6,901 nt of DNA, taken from Spirochaetales bacterium. Its GTDB lineage: Bacteria; Spirochaetota; Spirochaetia; DSM-27196; PWMO01. Of this stretch, positions 1 through 5,849 are shown piece by piece (the stretch's first letter is position 1; each line of letters begins with the position of its first letter). Where the stretch lies: assembly GCA_007130025.1 (NCBI GenBank), contig SLTF01000155.1, positions 1 to 6,901 of the forward strand. The letters are read 5' to 3'. The position numbers were made by a program, and so were the translations under genes. The notes beneath the pieces were generated by a model. The model was not told where the DNA came from and did no database searches. It saw only the letters and a list, made by a program, of their open reading frames with translations.

Positions 1-144
1 AAAGAGCACGTTCACCCGGTCGCCAAAGGTGATTCGCTTGCGACCGACTCCCCAGAGCCGGGTTGGGTAGCCTGACTGAAACTGCAACCAGGAAATCATG
101 GCGCCTCCGGCCGCAAACATAGCCAGAGATCTGCGTGCGGGCAA
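1..144 (-). CDS. N-terminal fragment of an unidentified, probably membrane-anchored protein (runs off left edge)
   Basis: An open leftward frame starts just after the TGA of the upstream lipoprotein gene and continues through base 1. From a TTG start at 144..142 it reads MPARRSLAMFAAGGAMISWL, then about 28 further residues ending at the edge in GDRVNVLF. The two arginines followed by a hydrophobic run of about 17 residues look like a membrane anchor or uncleaved signal. The TTG is preferred because GAGGG lies six bases upstream; an in-frame ATG at 120..118 has no Shine-Dalgarno. Third codon positions are mostly G or C, more so than in the competing leftward frame that starts at a GTG overlapping the upstream stop. 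It would be the third gene of the leftward unit, translated directly after its neighbour. I do not recognise the family and assign no function. Both the reading frame and the start are inferred from about 48 codons. Confidence 0.55.
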   Translation of the reverse strand, partial: MPARRSLAMFAAGGAMISWLQFQSGYPTRLWGVGRKRITFGDRVNVLF

Positions 145-150
145 CCGCAG

Positions 151-155
151 CCCTC
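151..155 (-). promoter_or_regulatory. Ribosome binding site favouring a TTG start
   Basis: Read leftward, GAGGG overlaps the TGA stop of the preceding lipoprotein gene and sits six bases before a TTG codon at 144..142. This decides in favour of the TTG over the ATG at 120, and it suggests that translation of the downstream gene is coupled to the end of the lipoprotein gene. Confidence 0.4.
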
Positions 156-765
156 ACTCCGGTCTGATGGACCCGATACTCGACTCCACCGCCCGCATCA
201 CCGACTCATTGCCCTCAGGTGCCACCACGTACTGCAGCAGCAACGGCCGCCGGTCCGCGACCTGGGCGATCAATGCAAAGGAAACCAGCGAATCAAGTAC
301 GGAGCGCACCTGCGTGAACTCGAGACCGGCGTACCGGAAGACCGCACGATCCGAACCCGGGGTCTGCGCCGCGATCGCGGCGGCGACTTCCGACGGAACC
401 GCAGCTTTGTCGAGCGCAAAGACGCTCAGTGCGGAGGTCTGTGACGCGGAGAGAAAAAGGTCCAGCAGCCGGGCGCCCTCGAGCCCTTCGGTGGCGGTGT
501 CCGCGAGGATCTCCTCCAGGGCACCGCGCGCGTCGGCGTCCAGCGCCTGCCAATCCGCGGGAGCCGCAAGGCTGATCCCCAGCTCGGCGTACGCAACCCG
601 CGACCCCAGCAGCAGCTCATCAACGTCAAAGCCGTACTCCGGAGCACCACCGCGAGCGGCATCCGGGCCGCCGCTCCCCGCGCGGTCAGCAGGAGAACAG
701 CCGGAGACGATCAGAAAAAAAACGACGGCCGCCGAAGCGACCGCCGGAAACACCACTCGATTCAT
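154..765 (-). CDS. Predicted lipoprotein with possible PsbP/LpqN/DcrB-like domain
   Basis: The product is 203 residues. It begins with a hydrophobic signal segment (residues 4-20) and a good lipobox, V20-S-G-C23, so Cys23 is probably lipidated and the protein membrane-anchored outside the cytoplasm. Residues 24-45 are a Gly/Ala/Pro-rich linker. The mature domain has ELGISLAAPADW at 61-72, an Ile-Ser-Leu, then Pro, then Asp-Trp arrangement typical of the PsbP/LpqN/DcrB (DUF1795) fold, and ends in a helix-like ESSIGSIRPE; this assignment is tentative. Its function is unknown. It starts 11 bp after the Bor-like gene and probably shares its transcript. The ATG has no recognisable Shine-Dalgarno (CCCCCGATTTC precedes it), so translation may depend on reinitiation from the upstream gene. 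In-frame GTG codons 4 and 5 are alternative starts but have no better site. Confidence 0.82.
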   Translation of the reverse strand: MNRVVFPAVASAAVVFFLIVSGCSPADRAGSGGPDAARGGAPEYGFDVDELLLGSRVAYAELGISLAAPADWQALDADARGALEEILADTATEGLEGARLLDLFLSASQTSALSVFALDKAAVPSEVAAAIAAQTPGSDRAVFRYAGLEFTQVRSVLDSLVSFALIAQVADRRPLLLQYVVAPEGNESVMRAVESSIGSIRPE

Positions 766-776
766 GAAATCGGGGG

Positions 777-1073
777 TTATCGTGTCACGCTCACGCTGCG
801 GGGATAGACCGTCGCGACTTCGGTGAAGAATCCGATGACCGCATCCAGCACGGTGAACTCGGTGGTGATCTCGTAGTCTTCTGCTCCAGCCGCCATCGCC
901 GCGGTATCGGGAGTGGTGATGTCAACCAGACCCCAGAGTACATACCACTGCCGCTGGGTTACCACCTCGCCGGTCTGCGGGCCCGCACCAACGGTGTGCA
1001 CGTGGGTCATGCAGCCTGCGAACAGAAACACAATCAGCAGGGCAACGGCCGTCATTCGAAAAACTCGGTTCAT
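777..1073 (-). CDS. Small Bor-like lipoprotein
   Basis: The product is 98 residues. It has a short basic N-terminus, a hydrophobic segment (residues 8-19) and the lipobox-like F18-A-G-C21, so Cys21 should be lipidated. Phe at -3 is unusual for enterobacteria but tolerated in the relaxed lipobox of spirochaetes. The mature part (QRQWYVLWGLV, then DTAAMAAGAEDYEITTEFT, then a hydrophobic stretch and VYPRSVSV) follows the layout of the Bor family, named after the phage lambda lipoprotein linked to serum resistance: a WG/SG turn, a short Asp-Thr segment, a Gly-Ala-x-x-(Y/V) strand and a C-terminal beta hairpin. That likeness is from memory of the family pattern. Chromosomal homologues are mostly of unknown function, so no role is claimed. 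This is the first gene of the leftward unit, with a strong Shine-Dalgarno. There is no phage context around it. Confidence 0.82.
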   Translation of the reverse strand: MNRVFRMTAVALLIVFLFAGCMTHVHTVGAGPQTGEVVTQRQWYVLWGLVDITTPDTAAMAAGAEDYEITTEFTVLDAVIGFFTEVATVYPRSVSVTR

Positions 1074-1077
1074 TTCA

Positions 1078-1086
1078 CTCCTCCTT
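1078..1086 (-). promoter_or_regulatory. Strong ribosome binding site of the Bor-like gene
   Basis: Read leftward, AAGGAGGAG lies four bases before the ATG at 1073. It is a near-perfect match to the anti-Shine-Dalgarno sequence and fixes the start. It is much stronger than the site of the following lipoprotein gene. Confidence 0.75.
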
Positions 1087-1105
1087 GGAGATTAGATGTA
1101 ACCGA

Positions 1106-1135
1106 AGAATACCATATCGTTACACGGCGTGTCAG
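1106..1135 (-). promoter_or_regulatory. Candidate sigma70-type promoter for the leftward lipoprotein genes
   Basis: On the minus strand CTGACA (1135..1130; five of six matches to TTGACA) is followed after 18 bases by TATTCT (1111..1106; four of six matches to TATAAT). Transcription would begin near 1099, giving a leader of about 25 bases before the Bor-like gene. The -35 box overlaps a perfect 11-bp palindrome, so repression there is plausible. This rests on consensus matching by eye only. Confidence 0.4.
1122..1132. promoter_or_regulatory. Palindromic operator candidate, copy 1
   Basis: ACACG-G-CGTGT is a perfect 11-bp inverted repeat about a central base. It contains the 9-mer CACGGCGTG, which recurs inverted at 1211..1219. 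The site spans the end of the spacer and the start of the -35 box of the leftward promoter candidate, where a bound regulator would block RNA polymerase. No regulator gene is visible in the window. Confidence 0.3.
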
Positions 1136-1210
1136 GGGGTACGGGAAGATTTGTCCGCAGCTGAGAAAAAACCCGTTCAATCCGTCAGAATCTGTATAGA
1201 TATCCGCGTT

Positions 1211-1219
1211 CACGCCGTG
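1211..1219. promoter_or_regulatory. Palindromic operator candidate, copy 2
   Basis: CACGCCGTG is the exact reverse complement of the 9-mer at 1123..1131, and is itself palindromic about its central base. The centres of the two copies are 88 bp apart. This copy lies about 50 bp upstream of the -35 box of the rightward operon, a usual place for an activator site or the second half of a looped repressor. A direct repeat ATCCGCGT also occurs nearby, at 1202..1209 and 1229..1236. Confidence 0.25.
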
Positions 1220-1267
1220 GGTACTACCATCCGCGTACGATTCCCGAACCAATTACCACATCAAGAA

Positions 1268-1297
1268 TTGACGCGGGAAGGAATTCGCTTCTATACT
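1268..1297 (+). promoter_or_regulatory. Candidate sigma70-type promoter of the ABC importer operon
   Basis: TTGACG (1268..1273; five of six matches) is followed by an 18-bp spacer and TATACT (1292..1297; five of six matches). This is the best promoter match in the intergenic region. Transcription would start near 1304, giving a 5' leader of about 40 bases with no room for a riboswitch. Confidence 0.6.
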
Positions 1298-1328
1298 CGC
1301 ACTCATCTACTCTTAACGTTCCATTCTC

Positions 1329-1335
1329 AAGGAGG
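1329..1335 (+). promoter_or_regulatory. Strong ribosome binding site of the binding-protein gene
   Basis: AAGGAGG ends eight bases before the ATG at 1344. The near-perfect site fits a product needed in large amounts. Confidence 0.75.
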
Positions 1336-1343
1336 AATTCGGA

Positions 1344-2885
1344 ATGAACAAGAAATCAACCCTGTTGTTGATTGCGCTGATCGTTCTGACTGCCATGCCG
1401 GTCTTCTCGGCGGGACAGCAGCAAGGCGCAGCAGCAGACACCAAGCCGCAGAACCGTGACGTTCTCGTGGTTGGCATGCCGTCGGATCCGAGATCGCTTG
1501 ACCCGCACGCAACCAACGACCAGCCCTCGGCTCGCGTCATGCGGCAGATCTACGAGCCACTCATGCACCAGAATGAGCAGCTCGAGATCAGCAACGGCCT
1601 CGTGAGCGACGTGCGCGTGATCAACCCGACGACCTACGAGTTCACCATTCCCAGCAACATCCGGTTCCACAACGGTGAGATCCTGACGGCCAACGATGTC
1701 AAGTTCACCTTCGAGCGGATGCGCCAGGTCAACGCCCCTGCCGCCTTCCTGGTTGCGGCGCTGGATCGCGTTGAGGTGATCAACCCGACCACCTTCCGCA
1801 TGATCCTGAAGTACCCCTTCGGGCCCTTCCTCACCCACCTCGCCCACCCGGCCACCGCCATCCTCAACGAGCGTGCCGTTCGCGAAGCGGGCGACAACTA
1901 CGGCGAGCGCCCCGTTGGTACCGGTCCCTTCAAGTTTGTTGAGTGGCGCCGCGGCGACTCCCTGCTGCTCGACCGCTTTGACGAATACCACGGTGGTCAG
2001 GCGGCTTCCCGCCAGGTGCGCTTCCGCTTCATCACCGAAGATGCAAGCCGAACCATCGCCCTCGAAACCGGCGAAGTCGACATCATCTACGATGTCGGTC
2101 CGCAGGACTTCAACAATCTGGCGGCGGTACCTGGTGTCAACGCCATCAGCAGCACCGGCCTCACCACCTTCTACATGGGCTTCAACGTTGCAAAGCGTCC
2201 GTTTGACGACGTGCGCGTCCGCCGCGCCATCAACCTCGCGCTGAACGTTCCCCAGGCAACCCAGGTTGCATTCCGCGGACACGCGACGCCCGCGAAGGGA
2301 CCGCTGGCACCGACGGTGATGTTTGCCAATACCGACCTCCCCGGCTACGACTACAACCCCGACGAGGCGCGCCGCCTGCTTCGCGAAGCCGGTTTTCCCA
2401 ACGGCTTCACCACGACCATGTGGACCAACGACAACCCGATCCGCATCATGTACGCCGAGATCTTCCAGGAGCAGTTGGCAAACGTCGGCATTACCGCCTC
2501 GATCGAGATCATGGAGTTCGCTCCCTACCTCGACCGCACCGCGCGTGGCGAGCACGACATGTTCATGCTCGGCTGGGTTGCCGTCACCGGTGACGCCGAC
2601 TACGGCATGTACTCGCTCTTCCACTCCTCGCAGTTTGGCGACGCGGGCAACCGTACCTTCTGGGGTCACCCCGAGGTCGACCGCCTGCTGGATGAGGCCC
2701 GTGTGAGCCAGGATCCCGAAGCTCGCCGCCGCGCCTACTACCGCGCGCAGGAGATCGTCTTCGAAGAAGCGCCGTGGGTCTTCCTTGCGTTCCGCAACGA
2801 CCTCGCCGCTCATCGCACCTGGAACGAAGGGTTTGTGCCGCACGCCGCGGGACACCACCAGCTCTTCCGCGTCCGTAATCGGTAA
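1344..2885 (+). CDS. Substrate-binding protein of a peptide-family ABC importer (SBP_bac_5)
   Basis: A periplasmic receptor of 513 residues that captures the ligand and hands it to the permeases. Residues 1-23 form a Sec signal peptide, with cleavage around VFSA/GQQQ. There is no lipobox cysteine, so the protein should be soluble in the periplasm of a diderm. Family 5 binding-protein hallmarks follow in order: SDPRSLDPHATND (47-59), YEPLMH (70-75), the signature region with FHNGE (108-112) and TANDVKFTFER (115-125), GTGPF (192-196), an RRAINLAL segment with a GHATPAKGPL loop, and LGWVAVTGDADYG (409-421). An Asp in the last segment lies where DppA and OppA bind the peptide amino terminus. The GW-TGDAD layout resembles glutathione-binding GsiB; this is a recollection, so peptide or glutathione-like specificity is only inferred. 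Third codon positions are strongly C-biased, which fits high expression. It is first in the operon and followed by a hairpin. Confidence 0.95.
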   Translation: MNKKSTLLLIALIVLTAMPVFSAGQQQGAAADTKPQNRDVLVVGMPSDPRSLDPHATNDQPSARVMRQIYEPLMHQNEQLEISNGLVSDVRVINPTTYEFTIPSNIRFHNGEILTANDVKFTFERMRQVNAPAAFLVAALDRVEVINPTTFRMILKYPFGPFLTHLAHPATAILNERAVREAGDNYGERPVGTGPFKFVEWRRGDSLLLDRFDEYHGGQAASRQVRFRFITEDASRTIALETGEVDIIYDVGPQDFNNLAAVPGVNAISSTGLTTFYMGFNVAKRPFDDVRVRRAINLALNVPQATQVAFRGHATPAKGPLAPTVMFANTDLPGYDYNPDEARRLLREAGFPNGFTTTMWTNDNPIRIMYAEIFQEQLANVGITASIEIMEFAPYLDRTARGEHDMFMLGWVAVTGDADYGMYSLFHSSQFGDAGNRTFWGHPEVDRLLDEARVSQDPEARRRAYYRAQEIVFEEAPWVFLAFRNDLAAHRTWNEGFVPHAAGHHQLFRVRNR

Positions 2886-2896
2886 TTGACACTTTC

Positions 2897-2924
2897 GCCT
2901 CACGGATCTTCGGATCCGTGGGGT
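2897..2924 (+). terminator. Intercistronic hairpin with UUCG tetraloop (attenuator or mRNA stabiliser)
   Basis: CACGGATC (2901-2908) pairs perfectly with GATCCGTG (2913-2920) around the loop TTCG, giving the very stable C(UUCG)G tetraloop. The stem extends outward as CCT with GGG (2898-2900 with 2921-2923, one G-U pair) and a further G-U, about 12 bp in all. The following TTCGTTTCTCATTT is only moderately T-rich, so this is at best a partial Rho-independent terminator. Hairpins at this place, between binding-protein and permease genes, are known to raise the level of binding protein by partial termination or by blocking 3'-5' decay, as in malE-malF. Four more genes of the same operon follow, so it must be read through. 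Confidence 0.75.
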
Positions 2925-2952
2925 TCGTTTCTCATTTCCTAGAGGGAGATTC

Positions 2953-3879
2953 ATGCACCGTTACATATTGCGCAGGCTGCTCCTGCTCATTCCCGTCATG
3001 CTTGGGGTTTCCTTTGTCGTGTTTACGATCATGTTCTTCACCCCCGGCGATCCGGCGGCGATGATGCTGGGAGAGCGGGCTCCGGCGGAAGAGGTGGCTG
3101 CGCTTCGCACGCAGATGGGCCTCGACGACCCCTTTCCCGTTCAATTCGGCCGGTTTGTCTTCAACGCCGCGCGTGGCGATCTCGGTCGCTCACTTGTTTC
3201 ACGACGTCCGGTGTTCCAGGAGCTCTATTCCCGATTCCCGGCAACCCTGCAACTGGCCGCCTCGGCGGTACTGATTGCGGTATTGATGGGAATCCCCATC
3301 GGCATCCTGTCGGCAACCCGGCAGTACAGCGCCTTTGACGCGATGTCGATGGGAATCGCCCTGGTGGGTGTCTCCATGCCCAACTTCTGGCAGGGCATGA
3401 TGATGATCCTGATCTTCTCGGTGACGTTTGGACTCTTCCCGTCCAGCGGCTACGGCACCATCTGGCACCTCATCATGCCGGCTGTTACCATCGGCACCAG
3501 CTCGGCGGCCATCATCACCCGAATGACACGCTCCAGCATGCTGGAGGTTGTCCGGCAAGACTACATCCGAACCGCCCGCGCCAAGGGCCTCAGCGAAAAG
3601 GTGGTGATCAACCGGCACGGGCTGAAGAACGCCCTCATCCCCATTGTCACCGTCATCGGTCTGCAGTTCGGCTGGCTTCTCGGCGGAGCGGTGTTGACCG
3701 AGACGGTATTCGCGTGGCCGGGAGTAGGTCGCCTGATGGTGGATGCGATCCGCCAGCGCGACTTTCCCGTTGTGCAGGGCGGCGTGCTTCTGCTGGCGCT
3801 GACCTTCAGCGTGGTCAACCTTGCGGTTGATATACTCTACGCCTATATCGATCCGCGCATCAAAGCGCAGTACAAATAG
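2953..3879 (+). CDS. dppB: Inner-membrane permease, DppB/OppB type
   Basis: One of the two membrane subunits that form the translocation channel, 308 residues and near the usual family length. The first helix spans roughly 9-29, preceded by the basic start HRYILRR. It is followed by the long periplasmic loop usual in this subfamily, with TPGDPA (30-35), the hallmark GDLGRS (75-80) and RRPV (84-87). The permease core (BPD_transp_1) covers about 95-300 with five further hydrophobic segments. The cytoplasmic EAA loop is at about 198-231 (RTARAKG at 206-212, then NALIP at 226-230) and docks on an ATPase. The C-terminus YIDPRI is typical. The ATG has GAGGGAG four bases upstream. The gene follows the hairpin after the binding-protein gene and ends 8 bp before the DppC-type gene. 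The symbol denotes the family; the substrate is not proven. Confidence 0.95.
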   Translation: MHRYILRRLLLLIPVMLGVSFVVFTIMFFTPGDPAAMMLGERAPAEEVAALRTQMGLDDPFPVQFGRFVFNAARGDLGRSLVSRRPVFQELYSRFPATLQLAASAVLIAVLMGIPIGILSATRQYSAFDAMSMGIALVGVSMPNFWQGMMMILIFSVTFGLFPSSGYGTIWHLIMPAVTIGTSSAAIITRMTRSSMLEVVRQDYIRTARAKGLSEKVVINRHGLKNALIPIVTVIGLQFGWLLGGAVLTETVFAWPGVGRLMVDAIRQRDFPVVQGGVLLLALTFSVVNLAVDILYAYIDPRIKAQYK

Positions 3880-3887
3880 AGGAACCG

Positions 3888-4847
3888 ATGCGAACCGAAA
3901 CCGATGACATCCCCCAGAGCGGAGATGAACACCCCGGGGATCTTCCGGCAAACCACTATACCGTAGAGCCGCAGGCGCGCCTGTCCGACGTCGATACCGG
4001 AAAACGCCGAAGCCAATGGGCCGAGGTGTGGCGTCGCCTGACCAGAAACCGCACCGCGATGTTTGGCCTGGTCATCGTGCTGCTCATTATCTTCACTGCG
4101 ATTTTTGCAGACGTGATTGCGCCCCACAGTTTTCGCGCGCAGAACCTGGATCGCATCGCCGAGCCACCGAGTCGGGAGTTTCTGCTGGGCACCGACGACC
4201 TGGGCCGCGACATCCTGAGCCGAATCATCTTTGGCGCTCGAGTTTCGTTGCAGGTCGGGTTCATCGCCGTGAGCATTTCGATCATGATCGGTGGCACCCT
4301 GGGTGCGATTGCGGGATTCTATGGTGGTCGCCTGGATAACGTGGTGATGCGCGTGATGGACGTGCTTCTGGCCATCCCGTCGATTCTCCTGGCGATCGCC
4401 ATTGTGAGCGCCTTTGGCGGGGGGATTGTCAACGTCATGGTTGCGGTGGGCATCAGCTACATCCCGCTCTACGCGCGCATCGTGAAGGCATCGGTCATTT
4501 CGGTGAAGGAGCAGGAGTTCATCGAGGCGGCTCGCGCGGTGGGAGCCAACGATTTCCGCATCATCGTGAAGCACATCCTGCCCAACAGCCTGGCACCCAT
4601 CATCGTTCAGGGGACCCTCGGCGTGGCAACCGCCATTCTCTCCGCGGCGGGTCTGAGCTTCATTGGGCTGGGCATCCAGCCGCCAACCCCCGAATGGGGC
4701 GCCATGCTCTCCTCGGGCCGGCACCTCCTGCGAACCGCATGGCACGTGGCGACCTTTCCCGGCATTGCCATCATGATTACGATTTTTGCACTCAACCTGC
4801 TCGGTGACGGTCTGCGCGACGCGCTCGACCCGCGCCTGAAGCAGTAA
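3888..4847 (+). CDS. dppC: Inner-membrane permease, DppC/OppC type
   Basis: The second channel subunit, 319 residues. Residues 1-45 are a polar, acidic cytoplasmic extension, somewhat long for the family. An OppC_N-type segment follows, with W44-RRLTRNR and a first helix at about 57-78. The hallmark LGTDDLGRD is at 100-108 and GARVSL at 116-121. The permease core carries the EAA loop EFIEAARAVGANDF (210-223) continuing to NSLAPI, the LSFIGLGIQPP segment (256-266) with PEWGAML, and the usual ending LNLLGDGLRDALDPRL. The ATG at 3888 has AGAGGAA just upstream, overlapping the stop region of the preceding gene, which suggests translational coupling. It should pair with the DppB-type subunit and contact the two ATPases through the EAA loops. 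Confidence 0.95.
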   Translation: MRTETDDIPQSGDEHPGDLPANHYTVEPQARLSDVDTGKRRSQWAEVWRRLTRNRTAMFGLVIVLLIIFTAIFADVIAPHSFRAQNLDRIAEPPSREFLLGTDDLGRDILSRIIFGARVSLQVGFIAVSISIMIGGTLGAIAGFYGGRLDNVVMRVMDVLLAIPSILLAIAIVSAFGGGIVNVMVAVGISYIPLYARIVKASVISVKEQEFIEAARAVGANDFRIIVKHILPNSLAPIIVQGTLGVATAILSAAGLSFIGLGIQPPTPEWGAMLSSGRHLLRTAWHVATFPGIAIMITIFALNLLGDGLRDALDPRLKQ

Positions 4848-4859
4848 AGGAAGAACACG

Positions 4860-5846
4860 GTGGCTGAACGGCTTCTTGATATCGAAGACCTTCGCGTTGA
4901 GTATCACACCGACGACGGCGTGGTCACGGCGGTAGAAAACCTCAACCTCTACCTGGAGAAGGGGCAGACCCTTGGACTGGTGGGCGAAACCGGTGCGGGC
5001 AAGACCACCACTGCCCTCTCGGTGATGCGTCTGGTTCCCGATCCGCCGGGGCGAATCATCTCGGGATCAATCCGGTTCCACGGTGAAGACCTGCTGACCA
5101 AGCGCGTCGATGAGATCAAGAAAATCCGCGGAAATAAGATCTCGATGATCTTTCAGGATCCCATGACCTCGCTCAATCCCGTGCTCACGGTTGGCTTTCA
5201 GATCGAAGAGGCGGTCATGCTGCACCAGGGGCTCGACCACCGCGCCGCAAAGAAGCGGGCCGGTGAAATGCTTGAACTGGTGGGAATCCCCGCCGGACGC
5301 GAGGGCGACTACCCGCACGAGTTCTCCGGCGGCATGCGTCAGCGCGTTGGCATCGCGATGGCGCTGTCGTGCAACCCCGAGCTGCTCATTGCCGACGAGC
5401 CCACCACCGCCCTGGACGTGACCATCCAGGCACAGGTACTCGAACTGATGAAGAAGCTGCGCGAACAGTTCTCCACGTCGATGCTGCTCATCACCCACGA
5501 TCTGGGTGTGGTAGCCGAAGTGTGCGATCACGTGGCAATCATGTACGCCGGAACCATTGTGGAGTACGCCGACGTCGAGACGCTCTTTACCAATCCACGC
5601 CATCCCTACACACGCGGACTCTTCGGCTCCATTCCCAGCCTGGACGAAGACGTGCCACGCCTCCAGCCAATCAAGGGACTCATGCCCGATCCTACCGACC
5701 TCCCCACCGGGTGCAAGTTCCACCCGCGCTGTCCGATGGCAAAGGATATCTGCGCAAAGCGCGCGCCGGTAGGCGTCGAGGTTGCCGCGGGACACCGGGT
5801 AAACTGCATGATGTACGAGGGCCTGGTACCCGGGTACGAGGAGTAA
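4860..5846 (+). CDS. dppD: ABC importer ATPase, DppD/OppD type
   Basis: A cytoplasmic nucleotide-binding subunit of 328 residues that powers import. Walker A is GETGAGKTT (42-50), the Q-loop Gln is Q99 in IFQDPMTSLNP, the signature is FSGGM (155-159, followed by RQRV), Walker B is LLIADE (175-180) with catalytic Glu180, the D-loop is TALD, and the switch His is H213. All catalytic elements are present. The C-terminal oligo_HPY region contains NPRHPYTRGL (245-254) and four cysteines, C285, C291, C298 and C316 (CX5CX6CX17C), matching the [4Fe-4S] ligands described for DppD/OppD-type ATPases. The start is GTG, with AAAGGAAG six bases before it and no competing ATG nearby. It begins 12 bp after the DppC-type gene and ends 3 bp before the DppF-type gene. 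Confidence 0.95.
   Translation: MAERLLDIEDLRVEYHTDDGVVTAVENLNLYLEKGQTLGLVGETGAGKTTTALSVMRLVPDPPGRIISGSIRFHGEDLLTKRVDEIKKIRGNKISMIFQDPMTSLNPVLTVGFQIEEAVMLHQGLDHRAAKKRAGEMLELVGIPAGREGDYPHEFSGGMRQRVGIAMALSCNPELLIADEPTTALDVTIQAQVLELMKKLREQFSTSMLLITHDLGVVAEVCDHVAIMYAGTIVEYADVETLFTNPRHPYTRGLFGSIPSLDEDVPRLQPIKGLMPDPTDLPTGCKFHPRCPMAKDICAKRAPVGVEVAAGHRVNCMMYEGLVPGYEE
5838..5843 (+). promoter_or_regulatory. Ribosome binding site deciding the DppF-type start
   Basis: GAGGAG lies inside the last codons of the DppD-type gene. It is six bases from the ATG at 5850 but only three from an in-frame TTG at 5847, so the ATG is the better start. Its position within the upstream gene implies translational coupling, fitting equal amounts of the two ATPases. 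Confidence 0.6.
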
Positions 5847-5849
5847 TTG

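Noticed and set aside
98..826. A 242-codon rightward frame over the lipoprotein gene
   Set aside because: Its composition is Ser/Ala/Arg-rich low complexity with no domain, while the opposite strand encodes a lipoprotein with a proper signal and lipobox.
1176..1200. Second rightward promoter candidate (TTCAAT with TATAGA)
   Set aside because: The spacer is only 13 bp and both boxes match poorly; the pair at 1268-1297 is much better.
1085..1459. Rightward frame through the divergent intergenic region into the binding-protein gene
   Set aside because: No ribosome binding site, atypical composition, and it overlaps both promoter candidates and the real start at 1344.
1356..2954. A 532-codon open frame antisense to the whole binding-protein gene
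   Set aside because: The strong C bias at third codon positions of the sense gene removes stops from the opposite strand. The translation matches no family I know, and the sense frame is a clear SBP_bac_5 protein.
3843..4907. Long leftward frame over the DppC-type gene, rich in His, Asp and Asn
   Set aside because: Antisense shadow of a membrane-protein gene; the sense strand has full family hallmarks and close operon spacing.
5847..5849. TTG as the start of the DppF-type gene
   Set aside because: It is directly followed by an in-frame ATG with better spacing to GAGGAG.
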